A DNA stretch of 64,000 bases from assembly GCF_003438495.1 (NCBI RefSeq), contig NZ_QSSH01000004.1, forward strand, positions 31,640 to 95,639, given 5' to 3'. Position numbers and translations under genes: made by a program. Shown one piece after another: positions 9,177 through 17,283 of this stretch (the stretch's first letter is position 1; every line of letters starts with the position of its first letter). The notes under the pieces are model-generated. The model saw only the letters and a program-made list of their open reading frames with translations. It was not told where the DNA came from and did not search any database. Source of the DNA: Collinsella sp. TF05-9AC (GTDB lineage Bacteria; Actinomycetota; Coriobacteriia; Coriobacteriales; Coriobacteriaceae).

Positions 9177-11273
9177 ATGGCAGACGCTAAGGATTTCCTG
9201 TTTGAGATCGGTACGGAAGAAATGCCCTCCGCACCGCTGAACAATGCCGTCAAGCAGCTTGGCACCATGATCGCCAAGGGTCTCGACGAGGCCGGTCTGG
9301 CCCACGGCGAGGTCCGTGTGATCTCGAGCCCGCGCCGCCTGGCTGCGCTCGTTGCCGACGTCGCCACCGCGACCGACGAGGTTCACGAGGTCAAGCGCGG
9401 CCCCGCGGCCAACATCGCCTTCGATGCCGACGGTAACGCCACCAAGGCCGCCCAGGGCTTCGCCCGCAAGTGCGGTGTGGCTGCCGAGGATCTGGTCCGT
9501 CGCGAGGACACCGACGGCCGTGAGTACGTCTTTGCCGAGAAGAACATCCCTTCCGCCCCGGCCACCCCGATCCTGACGGCCCTGTGCGAGAAGACTATCG
9601 CTGGCCTGCAGTGGCCCAACTACCGCTCTCAGCGCTGGGGTCACGAGCATGCGACCTTTGTTCGTCCGGTCCGCTGGATCTGCTGCCTTCTGGGCGAGGA
9701 CGTTGTGCCCGTGTCGTTTGCCGACGTGACGAGTGGCAACACCACGCGTGGTCATCGCGTGCTTGGCCCTGGCGACCATGTGGTTGCCAGCCCCGCCGTC
9801 TACGAGCAGGTGCTCGAGGACGCCGGTGTGCTTTCTGCCGAGCGTCGTCGTGAGGCCATCCTCGCCGGTATCGCCGAGGTCGAGGCTGCCCGTCCCGGCT
9901 GCCATGTCGATACGCCCAAGAAGGTCTTTGAGGAGGTCATTAACCTCTGCGAGTGGCCGACGGTGCTCGTCGGTACCTTCGATGAGGAGTTTCTCAAGGT
10001 CCCGCACGAGATTATCTGCGAGTCCATGCTCACCAACCAGCGCTACTTCCCGATCTATGACGGCGAGGGCAAGCTCACGCGTGAGTTCGTGGTCGTTTCC
10101 AACAGCAAGCCCGAGAATGCCGAGCGCGTGATTGACGGCAACGAGCGCGTCGTGCGCGCCCGTCTGGACGACGCCAAGTTCTTCTACGAGGAGGACCTGA
10201 AGATCTCCCTCGACGAGTTCCGCGAGCGTCTGGCCAAGGTCGCCTTCCAGGAGAAGCTCGGTAGCGTGCTCGCCAAGTCCGAGCGCATTGAGCAACTCGC
10301 GCTTGCCATCGCTCGCGAGGCCCATCTGGGCGCCCACCTGGCCGCCGACGCTGCTCGCGCCGCGCACCTGTGCAAGGCCGACCTGGTGTCTAACGCCGTC
10401 GTCGAGTTCACGAGCCAGCAGGGCGTGATGGGCGGTTATTACGCGACCGCGATGGGGGAGAACGACGAGGTCGCCCACGCCATTCGCGATCACTATCGTC
10501 CCCGCTTTGCCGGTGACGAGCTGCCCGAGGGCACCGCTGGCTGCATCGTGGCCTGTGCCGACAAGCTCGATACCATTGCCGGTATCTTTGCCATCGGCGA
10601 GCCCCCGACCGGCTCCTCCGACCCCTATGCGCTGCGTCGTGCCGCTATCGGCATCATCAACATCCTGCGCGACCGTCTGCCGATCGACCCCACGTCGCTT
10701 ATCGACTTCGCCCTCGAGCTCTATGGCGAGCAGGGCATTGAGTTCGACGCCGCCGAGGTCGCCCAGCAGGTTCGTGACTTCTTCCATGGCCGCCTGGTGA
10801 GCATGGCCCGCGACGAAAAGATCCCGGCCGATACCGTTGCCGCCGTCTCCGCGGTGCACATCATCGCTCCGTCCGTCTTCTTCGCCCGCTGCGCCGCCCT
10901 CGACGAGGCCCGCAAGAACGACGCCGAGACGTTCGACAACCTTGCGACCGCCTATGCTCGCGCCGCGCATATCTCCAAGCCCGAGCTGGGCGTGGAGTAC
11001 GACCGCAGCCTGATGGGCGAGGTCGAGCTTGCGCTCGCCGACGCCTCCGAGGCTGCTCAGACCGCTGTCGATGCCGCCCTTGCTACCGAGGATTATCCGG
11101 CCGCATTTGCTGCCCTCGCCGCCCTGCGCGCGCCCATCGACCGTTTCTTCGACGAGGTCATGGTCATGGACAAGGACGAGCAGCTCCGCGATAATCGCCT
11201 TAAGCTGCTCAACCGCTTCGAGGCCGTTTTCTCCGGCATCGCCAACATCGGTGAGCTTGCTCGTAAAAAGTAA
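9177..11273 (+). CDS. glyS: Glycine-tRNA ligase, beta subunit
   Basis: Large tRNA-binding subunit of glycyl-tRNA synthetase. The N-terminus FLFEIGTEEMPSAPL is characteristic. The middle contains the HD-like region typical of the beta subunit. The end (about 580-698) is a DALR-type anticodon-binding domain finishing with DEQLRDNRLKLLNRF. The length of 698 residues is normal. It is paired with glyQ in a two-gene unit. Confidence 0.97.
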   Translation: MADAKDFLFEIGTEEMPSAPLNNAVKQLGTMIAKGLDEAGLAHGEVRVISSPRRLAALVADVATATDEVHEVKRGPAANIAFDADGNATKAAQGFARKCGVAAEDLVRREDTDGREYVFAEKNIPSAPATPILTALCEKTIAGLQWPNYRSQRWGHEHATFVRPVRWICCLLGEDVVPVSFADVTSGNTTRGHRVLGPGDHVVASPAVYEQVLEDAGVLSAERRREAILAGIAEVEAARPGCHVDTPKKVFEEVINLCEWPTVLVGTFDEEFLKVPHEIICESMLTNQRYFPIYDGEGKLTREFVVVSNSKPENAERVIDGNERVVRARLDDAKFFYEEDLKISLDEFRERLAKVAFQEKLGSVLAKSERIEQLALAIAREAHLGAHLAADAARAAHLCKADLVSNAVVEFTSQQGVMGGYYATAMGENDEVAHAIRDHYRPRFAGDELPEGTAGCIVACADKLDTIAGIFAIGEPPTGSSDPYALRRAAIGIINILRDRLPIDPTSLIDFALELYGEQGIEFDAAEVAQQVRDFFHGRLVSMARDEKIPADTVAAVSAVHIIAPSVFFARCAALDEARKNDAETFDNLATAYARAAHISKPELGVEYDRSLMGEVELALADASEAAQTAVDAALATEDYPAAFAALAALRAPIDRFFDEVMVMDKDEQLRDNRLKLLNRFEAVFSGIANIGELARKK

Positions 11274-11280
11274 GCCAGCC

Positions 11281-11294
11281 TGCGCGTAAGCGCA
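11281..11294 (+). promoter_or_regulatory. GNRA-loop hairpin before ppsR
   Basis: TGCGCGTAAGCGCA folds as a 5-bp stem capped by a GTAA tetraloop, directly before the AAAAGGAG ribosome-binding site of ppsR. The identical 14-mer stands before the ppdK ribosome-binding site at 12395. Confidence 0.5.
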
Positions 11295-11307
11295 AAAGGA
11301 GCCCCGC

Positions 11308-12174
11308 ATGGATTGCCCGGTCACCGCTCGTCCCACCGTTATCGTTATCTCCGACTCGCTCGGTGATACCGCTTGTGAGGTGGTGCTTGCGGCGTCCGGG
11401 CAATTTGATGAAGGGGCTTTTCGTTTGTTGCGCCTGCCCAAGGTGACCTCGGTGGAGCAGGTGGAGTCGTTTGTGGGCCCGCGCGTCGATGCCGACCATC
11501 GCGATATTGCCGTGTTTCACACCATTGTCGATCCGGCGCTTCGCGCCCGCGTGCTCGATTACCTGGGCATGCTGCATATCCGTTCGGTCGACCTGATCGG
11601 TCCGACGCTCGCCGTGCTATCGTCGCTCATCGGTGTGCCGCCCAAAGGCGTCGCGGGCGTGATTCACAGGACCGATGACCGCTATTTCCATCGTATCGAG
11701 GCCATGGAATATTTCGTTGAGCACGATGACGGGCGCGGTTGCGACGATTTGTCGGGTGCCGATATCGTGCTGCTGGGCGTATCGCGCACGTCCAAGACGC
11801 CGCTGTCGATGTATCTGGCTTATCAGGGCTACAAGGTTGCCAATGTTCCGTTGGCCCATGGCATGGAGCCGCCGAAGTCGATTTACGAGGTCGACCCGAT
11901 GCGCCTGTTCGGCCTGATTTCGACCGTCGATGTGATTTCCGAAATTCGCGATAGCCGCTTGGGCGATGACTACGCTCGTGCCGTTGCCGGCTCCTATGCC
12001 GAGCCCGAGAGCGTGCGCAGCGAGCTTGAGGAAGCTCGTGCCCTCATGAAACGCCTAGGCTGCTTTGTGGTGCGTACCGACGGCAAGGCCATCGAGGAAA
12101 GCGCTGCCGAGATCATTAGCCACTTGGAGGAAATCCAAGAAGCTCGCGCCCGCCGAGCCACCAGCCGCGCCTAA
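11308..12174 (+). CDS. ppsR: Pyruvate, phosphate dikinase regulatory protein (kinase/phosphorylase)
   Basis: Bifunctional PPDK regulator of the DUF299 family. It uses ADP to phosphorylate a threonine next to the catalytic histidine of PPDK, inactivating it, and uses phosphate to reverse this. The P-loop-like GVSRTSKTPLSMYLA (about 157) and IGVPPKGVAG are conserved. The length is 288 residues. It lies 250 bp upstream of ppdK on the same strand, which fits its substrate. Confidence 0.93.
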   Translation: MDCPVTARPTVIVISDSLGDTACEVVLAASGQFDEGAFRLLRLPKVTSVEQVESFVGPRVDADHRDIAVFHTIVDPALRARVLDYLGMLHIRSVDLIGPTLAVLSSLIGVPPKGVAGVIHRTDDRYFHRIEAMEYFVEHDDGRGCDDLSGADIVLLGVSRTSKTPLSMYLAYQGYKVANVPLAHGMEPPKSIYEVDPMRLFGLISTVDVISEIRDSRLGDDYARAVAGSYAEPESVRSELEEARALMKRLGCFVVRTDGKAIEESAAEIISHLEEIQEARARRATSRA

Positions 12175-12253
12175 TATTAGTAGCATTTTGATAAAGCGAT
12201 TTAGCAAAAACATCGCATCTGACCTGCTTTTTTATTGTAGTGGTATCTTCATA

Positions 12254-12302
12254 AGGTAACCAACTTTACCTACCGTTTACCGCCAGTTTTAGCACGTTTA
12301 CC
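12254..12302 (+). promoter_or_regulatory. Repeat cluster upstream of ppdK, possible operator
   Basis: The inverted repeat AGGTAA-CCAACT-TTACCT (12254-12271) is followed by two copies of CGTTTACC at 12274 and 12295, spaced 21 bp apart, or two helical turns. They lie upstream of a TATAGT -10-like sequence at 12344. The arrangement looks like a regulator-binding array, but the protein is unknown. Confidence 0.4.
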
Positions 12303-12343
12303 AAACCGCGTATCCTCTGCTCAAGCCCGTTCAAATCCGGCCG

Positions 12344-12349
12344 TATAGT
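12344..12349 (+). promoter_or_regulatory. Probable -10 box of ppdK
   Basis: TATAGT lies 75 nt before the ppdK start. The -35 region (around CTCAAG, 12320) is weak, which fits a promoter needing an activator at the repeats further upstream. Confidence 0.4.
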
Positions 12350-12394
12350 TCCCTCACGGCCCGCATCCGGCGGGTCGATTCGTTACCACGGTCG

Positions 12395-12408
12395 TGCGCG
12401 TAAGCGCA
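12395..12408 (+). promoter_or_regulatory. GNRA-loop hairpin before ppdK
   Basis: Identical to the hairpin at 11281-11294: TGCGCGTAAGCGCA, a 5-bp stem with a GTAA loop. It lies immediately upstream of the GGAAGGGGAAG ribosome-binding site and could stabilise the mRNA 5' end or affect initiation. Confidence 0.5.
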
Positions 12409-12424
12409 TGGAAGGGGAAGTATC

Positions 12425-15175
12425 GTGAGCGATTGCAAGAGGGTTTACCGTTTTGGTACCGACGCCCAGGGCACCTGTGTCACCGAGGGCGACAAGTCCA
12501 TGAACTTCGTGCTTGGCGGCAAAGGCGCTAACCTTGCCGAGATGAGCCGTATCGGCCTGCCGGTTCCCGGTGGCTTTACTATTACCTGCCAGACTTGCGT
12601 CGAGTACTCCGGTGCCGGCAACGTGTGGCCCGAGGGTGCACTCGATGAGATCGTTGCTGCCGAGGCGGACCTCGAGGCCCGCTGCGGCAAGAAGCTCGGC
12701 GACGCCTCCGATCCGCTGCTCGTGTCGGTTCGTTCGGGCGCTCCGTTCTCCATGCCCGGCATGATGGACACGGTCCTCAACTTAGGCCTCAACGACGACT
12801 CCGTTCAGGGGCTCATCGCCCAGACGCAAAATCCGCGTTTTGCTTGGGATAGCTACCGCCGCTTTATTCAGATGTTCTCCAACGTCGTTATGGGCGTTGA
12901 CGCCGACCTGTTCGAGAACGCGCTGACCCAGGCACGCCTGGTCGCCGGCGTCCGCGTCGACTCCGAGCTTTCGGCCGAGGATCTGCAGGAGCTCGTCGAG
13001 ACCTTTAAGGGCATCTTCTCCGAGAACGTCGATGCCTCCCTGTATCCCGAGCTCGAGGTCGCCGACGGCAAGCCCGTCTTCCCGCATGATCCGGAGCTCC
13101 AGTTGCGCCTTGCCATCCAGGCCGTCTTTGGCAGCTGGATGAATGAGCGCGCCTGCATCTACCGCAAGCAGCATGGAATCTCCGACGAGCTCGGCACCGC
13201 CGTCAACGTGCAGGCCATGGCCTTTGGCAACAAGGGCGAGACCTCTGCGACCGGTGTCGCCTTTACACGCAACCCGGCAGACGGCACCAAGGAGTTCTAC
13301 GGTGACTTTTTGGTTAACGCCCAGGGCGAGGACGTTGTCGCCGGCATCCGCAACACCGAGCCCATCGCCGACCTCAAGGCCACCCCGGGCCTCGAGTCCG
13401 CAGGCAAGGAGCTCGAGCGCGTGTTCCTGACGCTCGAGGATCATTACCGCGATATGTGCGATATCGAGTTCACCATCGAGCAGGGCAAGCTCTGGATGCT
13501 CCAGACCCGCGTGGGCAAGCGTACCGCAACCGCCGCTCTGCGCATCGCTATCGAAATGGTCGAGGAAGGACTGATCACCCGCGAGGAGGCCGTAAACCGT
13601 ATCGATCCCGCGCAGCTCGACCAGCTCCTGCACCCGCAGTTCGATGCTTCCAAGAAGTATGAGGCGCTGGCCTGCGGTCTTAATGCCAGCCCCGGTGCCG
13701 CCGTGGGCGAGGTCGTTTTCTCGAGCGATGACGCCGTCGCGCGCGCCAACGAGGGTCACAAGGTCATTTTGGTTCGCTGGGAGACTAACCCCGACGACCT
13801 GAAGGGCATGGTCGCCGCCGAGGGTATCCTGACCAGCCACGGTGGCAAGACGAGCCATGCCGCCGTTATCACCCGCGGCATGGGTACGCCCTGCGTCTGT
13901 GGCGTTGAGCGCTTCCATATTGACGCCGCCGAGAAGGTCGTGCGCATCGAGGGCAGCGACCGCGTACTGCGCGAGGGTGATGTCATCTCCATCGACGGCA
14001 CCCAGGGTATCGTCGTCGACGGCGCCGTTGATCTGGTTTCGGCCGAGCTCACCGGCGATCTGGACACCATCCTGTCCTGGGCCGACGAGATCCGTCTGGA
14101 CGAGACCGACGGTCACGCCAACCACGTGCGCGTCAACGCCGACAACCCCGAGGACGCCGCGCTCGCACTCGAGTTTGGTGCCGAGGCCATCGGCCTATGC
14201 CGCACCGAGCACATGTTCCTGGGTGACCGTAAGAACATCATCCAGAGCTTTATCCTGTCTGACGATGAGGCCGTGAAGCAGCAGGCCCTGGCCGACCTGC
14301 TCAAGGTCCAGACCGAGGACTTTCTGGCGATGTTCAAGACCATGTCCGGTCGCGATGTGGTTGTCCGCCTGCTCGATCCGCCGCTTCATGAGTTCTTGGA
14401 TAATCCTCGCGAGCTCGAGGTCGCCATCACCAAGAAGGAAGCCGCTGGCGCCAACGAGGAAGAGCTTGCCGCCCTGCGCACCCGTCTGCGTCGTATTGAC
14501 GGCATGGTCGAGTCCAACCCGATGCTCGGCCTGCGCGGTGTGCGCCTGTCCGTCGTCTTTAGCGATCTGCCGTTTATGCAGGTTCGCGCCGTCGCTACGG
14601 CTGCTGCCCGTCTCATCAAGGAAGGCGTCGATCCGCGCCCCGAGATCATGGTTCCGCTCGTCTCCATCACGGCCGAGCATGTCCAGACCCGCGAGGTTAT
14701 CGAGCGCGTAATCGCTGAGGTTTCCGCCGAGGAGGGCGTCGAGCTCAATATTCCCGTGGGCACGATGCTCGAGCTGCCGCGCGCCTGCATGGTCGCTGAC
14801 GAGATCGCCCATCACGCAGACTTCTTCTGCTTTGGCACCAACGACCTCACCCAGACGACCTTCGGCTTCTCCCGCGACGATGCCGAGGCCAAGTTCATCC
14901 CGCTGTACATGCACAAGAAGATCTTGAAGGACAATCCCTTCGAGACCATCGACACGGCAGTACTCGAACTGGTGCGCATGGCTGTCGAGAAGGGCCGCGC
15001 CACCAACCCCGACATGCACTTTGGCGTGTGCGGCGAGCACGGCGGCGACCCTAAGTCCATCAAGGGCCTGTTTAACGTGGCCGATGTTGACTACGTGTCC
15101 TGCTCGCCCTACCGCGTGCCCCTCGCACGCCTGGCTGCCGCCCAGGCCAAGCTCGAGGCCAAGCGTTCCGCCTAA
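12425..15175 (+). CDS. ppdK: Pyruvate, phosphate dikinase
   Basis: Interconverts pyruvate, ATP and phosphate with phosphoenolpyruvate, AMP and pyrophosphate; in fermenters it often works in glycolysis as a PPi-linked enzyme. Domains in order are an ATP-grasp region (about 1-350; GGKGANLAEM), a phosphohistidine domain with GGKTSHAAVITRG (about 475; the target threonine of PpsR is beside the histidine), and a C-terminal PEP/pyruvate barrel ending CGEHGGDPKSI. The length of 916 residues is slightly longer than usual. The start is GTG at 12425. The gene is monocistronic and preceded by repeats and a GNRA hairpin. Confidence 0.97.
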   Translation: MSDCKRVYRFGTDAQGTCVTEGDKSMNFVLGGKGANLAEMSRIGLPVPGGFTITCQTCVEYSGAGNVWPEGALDEIVAAEADLEARCGKKLGDASDPLLVSVRSGAPFSMPGMMDTVLNLGLNDDSVQGLIAQTQNPRFAWDSYRRFIQMFSNVVMGVDADLFENALTQARLVAGVRVDSELSAEDLQELVETFKGIFSENVDASLYPELEVADGKPVFPHDPELQLRLAIQAVFGSWMNERACIYRKQHGISDELGTAVNVQAMAFGNKGETSATGVAFTRNPADGTKEFYGDFLVNAQGEDVVAGIRNTEPIADLKATPGLESAGKELERVFLTLEDHYRDMCDIEFTIEQGKLWMLQTRVGKRTATAALRIAIEMVEEGLITREEAVNRIDPAQLDQLLHPQFDASKKYEALACGLNASPGAAVGEVVFSSDDAVARANEGHKVILVRWETNPDDLKGMVAAEGILTSHGGKTSHAAVITRGMGTPCVCGVERFHIDAAEKVVRIEGSDRVLREGDVISIDGTQGIVVDGAVDLVSAELTGDLDTILSWADEIRLDETDGHANHVRVNADNPEDAALALEFGAEAIGLCRTEHMFLGDRKNIIQSFILSDDEAVKQQALADLLKVQTEDFLAMFKTMSGRDVVVRLLDPPLHEFLDNPRELEVAITKKEAAGANEEELAALRTRLRRIDGMVESNPMLGLRGVRLSVVFSDLPFMQVRAVATAAARLIKEGVDPRPEIMVPLVSITAEHVQTREVIERVIAEVSAEEGVELNIPVGTMLELPRACMVADEIAHHADFFCFGTNDLTQTTFGFSRDDAEAKFIPLYMHKKILKDNPFETIDTAVLELVRMAVEKGRATNPDMHFGVCGEHGGDPKSIKGLFNVADVDYVSCSPYRVPLARLAAAQAKLEAKRSA

Positions 15176-15214
15176 CGTTTTGGGTTTAGACGCCTAGCGT
15201 AGCCCCCTTCATGC

Positions 15215-15240
15215 CGCCCGTCTCATTCGTGAGACGGGCG
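15215..15240 (+). terminator. Probable terminator after ppdK
   Basis: A perfect 10-bp stem CGCCCGTCTC / GAGACGGGCG with a 6-nt loop. The T-rich stretch comes 14 nt later (GGTTTTGTCTTTTTG) rather than immediately, so efficiency is uncertain. Confidence 0.65.
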
Positions 15241-15287
15241 GTTATCATGTGCGGGTTTTGTCTTTTTGTCTGCGTAAAAAATTGTTC

Positions 15288-15315
15288 TTGCAGCAGAAAC
15301 CCGCGCGTGTATACT
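15288..15315 (+). promoter_or_regulatory. Probable promoter of rplS
   Basis: TTGCAG and TATACT are separated by 16 bp, 70 nt before rplS. The transcribed leader contains the hairpin at 15337-15360. Confidence 0.6.
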
Positions 15316-15336
15316 GGAATACGTTTGTTCAACTAC

Positions 15337-15360
15337 GTGCCGGCCAAGGTGGTACGGCAC
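15337..15360 (+). promoter_or_regulatory. Hairpin in the rplS leader, possible L19 autoregulation site
   Basis: GTGCCG pairs with CGGCAC around a purine-rich GCCAAGGTGGTA loop, 24 nt before the start codon. Leaders of rplS are autoregulated in several phyla. Whether this structure belongs to a known L19 leader class cannot be judged by eye. Confidence 0.35.
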
Positions 15361-15384
15361 CTCTAGAAGAGTAAGGAATTGCAC

Positions 15385-15726
15385 ATGGATTACATCCGCG
15401 CAATCGAGCGTCAGCAGATCCGCGAGGACATTCCTCAGGTTCGCGTCGCCGACAACGTCAAGGTTCACTACCGCATTAAGGAAGGCGACCGCGAGCGCAT
15501 CCAGGTCTTCCAGGGCGACGTCATCCGCATGGCCGGCGCCGGTGCCCGCGAGACCTTCACCGTCCGTAAGATGTCCTTCGGTGTCGGTGTTGAGCGTACC
15601 TTCCCGCTTCACAGCCCCAAGATCGCCAAGCTCGAGGTCGTTCGTCATGGTCGCGTCCGTCGCGCCAAGCTGTACTACCTCCGCGACAAGGTGGGCAAGG
15701 CTGCTCGCATCCCCGAGAAGCGCTAA
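15385..15726 (+). CDS. rplS: 50S ribosomal protein L19
   Basis: Large-subunit protein at the 30S-50S interface. Recognisable segments are [41 protein letters not shown] and [15 protein letters not shown] at 15385 has AAGGA 7 nt upstream; an in-frame TTG two codons earlier is less likely. The length of 113 residues is typical. It usually follows trmD directly; here lepB-glyQS-ppsR-ppdK intervene and it has its own promoter and terminator. Confidence 0.97.
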   Translation: MDYIRAIERQQIREDIPQVRVADNVKVHYRIKEGDRERIQVFQGDVIRMAGAGARETFTVRKMSFGVGVERTFPLHSPKIAKLEVVRHGRVRRAKLYYLRDKVGKAARIPEKR

Positions 15727-15760
15727 GAAGATCGCAGCGTCTGTCCACTCGTTTGGACAC

Positions 15761-15790
15761 AAGGGTCACCTTCGGGTGGCCCTTCTTTTT
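15761..15790 (+). terminator. Terminator of rplS
   Basis: AAGGGTCACC-TTCG-GGTGGCCCTT followed by CTTTTT is a stable stem with a TTCG loop. A smaller GTCCA/TGGAC hairpin lies just before it. Confidence 0.93.
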
Positions 15791-15819
15791 ATCTGATTTG
15801 CATGCAAGGAGGGCCTAGT

Positions 15820-16608
15820 ATGGCCAACATGACGAGCTCGGTTTCGGCATCGCAAGTTGCCGGTGAGTTGGCGAGCGCTACGTTTGAGGAGATTCCCGCC
15901 CTCGTGGAGCATTATCGCGAGGACCCGCGCCAGCAGGTGATCAAGGCTTGCGAACGCGCCCTCAAACGTCATGCCAAAGAGCTTGCCGAGCGCGAGCGCG
16001 TCAATGACATGTACGAGCTTATGCATGAGCTTGGCGGCGATGGGGTGGTCGTTGGTGTCGACGAGGTGGGTCGCGGATCGGTGGCCGGTCCTTTGACGGT
16101 ATGCGCCGTCTGTCTTCCTATGGAGCCGCGCATCTGGGGCATCAACGATTCCAAAAAGCTCACGCCGGCGCGCCGCGAGCTGCTCTCGGTTAAGATTGCC
16201 GAGGTGGCGACTGCTATCGGCTTTTGCCATATCGCTCCTGCAGATATCGATGAGATGGGTATGGCCCGCGCCATCCGCGCTGCCGTTGCGGGTGCGGTGG
16301 CCGATACGGGACTTGAACCCGACTGCGTCCTCATGGATGGCAACCCCTTGGGCGCCGTTCCCAATGAGCGCGACGTGGTTAAGGGCGATGCCAAGATCGC
16401 CTGCATCGCCGCGGCGTCCATCATGGCCAAGGTCACGCGTGACGAGATGATGGTCGAGTACGACGCCGAGTATCCCGAGTACCATCTGGCCGAGTCGAAG
16501 GGCTATGCGAGCCCCGAGCACATCGAGGCCATTCGCAAACATGGACTTTGTCCGCTGCACCGCGTGAGCTTTTGCGGAAACTTTCTGCAGACTGAGCGCC
16601 TTTTCTAG
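15820..16608 (+). CDS. rnhB: Ribonuclease HII
   Basis: Cuts the RNA strand of RNA-DNA hybrids and removes misincorporated ribonucleotides. Catalytic segments are VGVDEVGRGSVAGP, LMDGNP and KGDAKIACIAAASI. ATG at 15820 lies 6 nt after AAGGAGGG and is preferred over ATG at 15802. The first 75 or so residues, with a charged helix-like stretch, extend beyond the usual RNase HII core. The gene is flanked by terminators on both sides. Confidence 0.95.
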   Translation: MANMTSSVSASQVAGELASATFEEIPALVEHYREDPRQQVIKACERALKRHAKELAERERVNDMYELMHELGGDGVVVGVDEVGRGSVAGPLTVCAVCLPMEPRIWGINDSKKLTPARRELLSVKIAEVATAIGFCHIAPADIDEMGMARAIRAAVAGAVADTGLEPDCVLMDGNPLGAVPNERDVVKGDAKIACIAAASIMAKVTRDEMMVEYDAEYPEYHLAESKGYASPEHIEAIRKHGLCPLHRVSFCGNFLQTERLF

Positions 16609-16657
16609 GCCAATTGTGGAGACATGGACCTCTGGGGTTTTATAAACCTGCTGGTAG

Positions 16658-16699
16658 CGGGCCGTATGCAACACCATTGTTGCGTACGGCCCGTTTTTT
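16658..16699 (+). terminator. Terminator of rnhB
   Basis: A 15-bp stem starting CGGGCCGTA and closing TACGGCCCG, with one mismatch and a 6-nt loop, is followed by TTTTTT. It isolates rnhB from the competence operon that begins just downstream. Confidence 0.95.
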
Positions 16700-16706
16700 G
16701 ACGGCA

Positions 16707-16726
16707 TTTGGTCAGCTTTTGGTTTG
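16707..16726 (+). promoter_or_regulatory. Shared 20-bp element upstream of yraN-comM-dprA (candidate competence box)
   Basis: TTTGGTCAGCTTTTGGTTTG, identical to 45068-45087 upstream of comEA-comEC. It contains TTTGGT twice with an 11-bp period and lies 71 nt before the yraN start, between the rnhB terminator and the operon. No sigma-A promoter is evident beside it, so it may be an activator site or part of a promoter for an alternative sigma factor. Confidence 0.65.
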
Positions 16727-16797
16727 CTTCCGGTACTTACCCGCATGAAAGGTGCCCTCATCATCGGGGCAATGCAGTGTGCGGGAAAGGAGACCCC

Positions 16798-17283
16798 ATG
16801 AGTGCCGCAAGCAAAAAGAGCAAGACGCAGCAGCTCAAGGAGCGTTGGGAAAACGGCGAGCTCGACTCCGGGGCGATGACGCCCGAGTTTATCAAGGGAC
16901 TCAGTCCCCGCGAGCTAGGCATGCTGGGCGAGCTGATCACCATCGACTACTTTAACGAGCGCGGCTACACCTTGCTGGAGCAGGGCTATCGTTGCACCGA
17001 GGGCGAGGCCGATCTGGTGCTGCTCGATGAGCTCGACGATGTCGTGGTGATGGCCGAGGTCAAGACGAGACGCGTCGCCCTGGATTGCACCACGCGGGTC
17101 TTTCCCGAGGAGGCCGTGGACGCCCAAAAGCAACGCCGCTACCGCCGCATCGCAAGCTGCTATCTCATGGAGTATTATCCGCTCAAGGCGATTCGCTTCG
17201 ATGCTGTGGGTGTCACCATCCGCGGCGGGCATATCGCCGAGATCGAGCACCAGTACAACGCGTTCGATTGGCAGGTGTCGTGA
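16798..17283 (+). CDS. yraN: YraN/UPF0102 family endonuclease-like protein
   Basis: A predicted restriction-endonuclease-fold protein of unknown cellular role, usually encoded beside comM and dprA. The nuclease-like core shows LGMLGELITIDYF, GEADLVLLD and VVMAEVKTRR (the E...D...ExK arrangement). The first 40 residues are a lysine-rich extension. ATG at 16798 follows GAAAGGAG. The stop overlaps the comM start (TGATG). As first gene of the operon behind the shared competence-type element, a role in handling imported DNA is possible but inferred. Confidence 0.87.
   Translation: MSAASKKSKTQQLKERWENGELDSGAMTPEFIKGLSPRELGMLGELITIDYFNERGYTLLEQGYRCTEGEADLVLLDELDDVVVMAEVKTRRVALDCTTRVFPEEAVDAQKQRRYRRIASCYLMEYYPLKAIRFDAVGVTIRGGHIAEIEHQYNAFDWQVS

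Noticed and set aside
8271..11441. 1056-codon open frame on the minus strand
   Set aside because: It lies opposite glyQ and glyS, which are unmistakable. Long antisense frames are expected where GC-rich third positions avoid stop codons.
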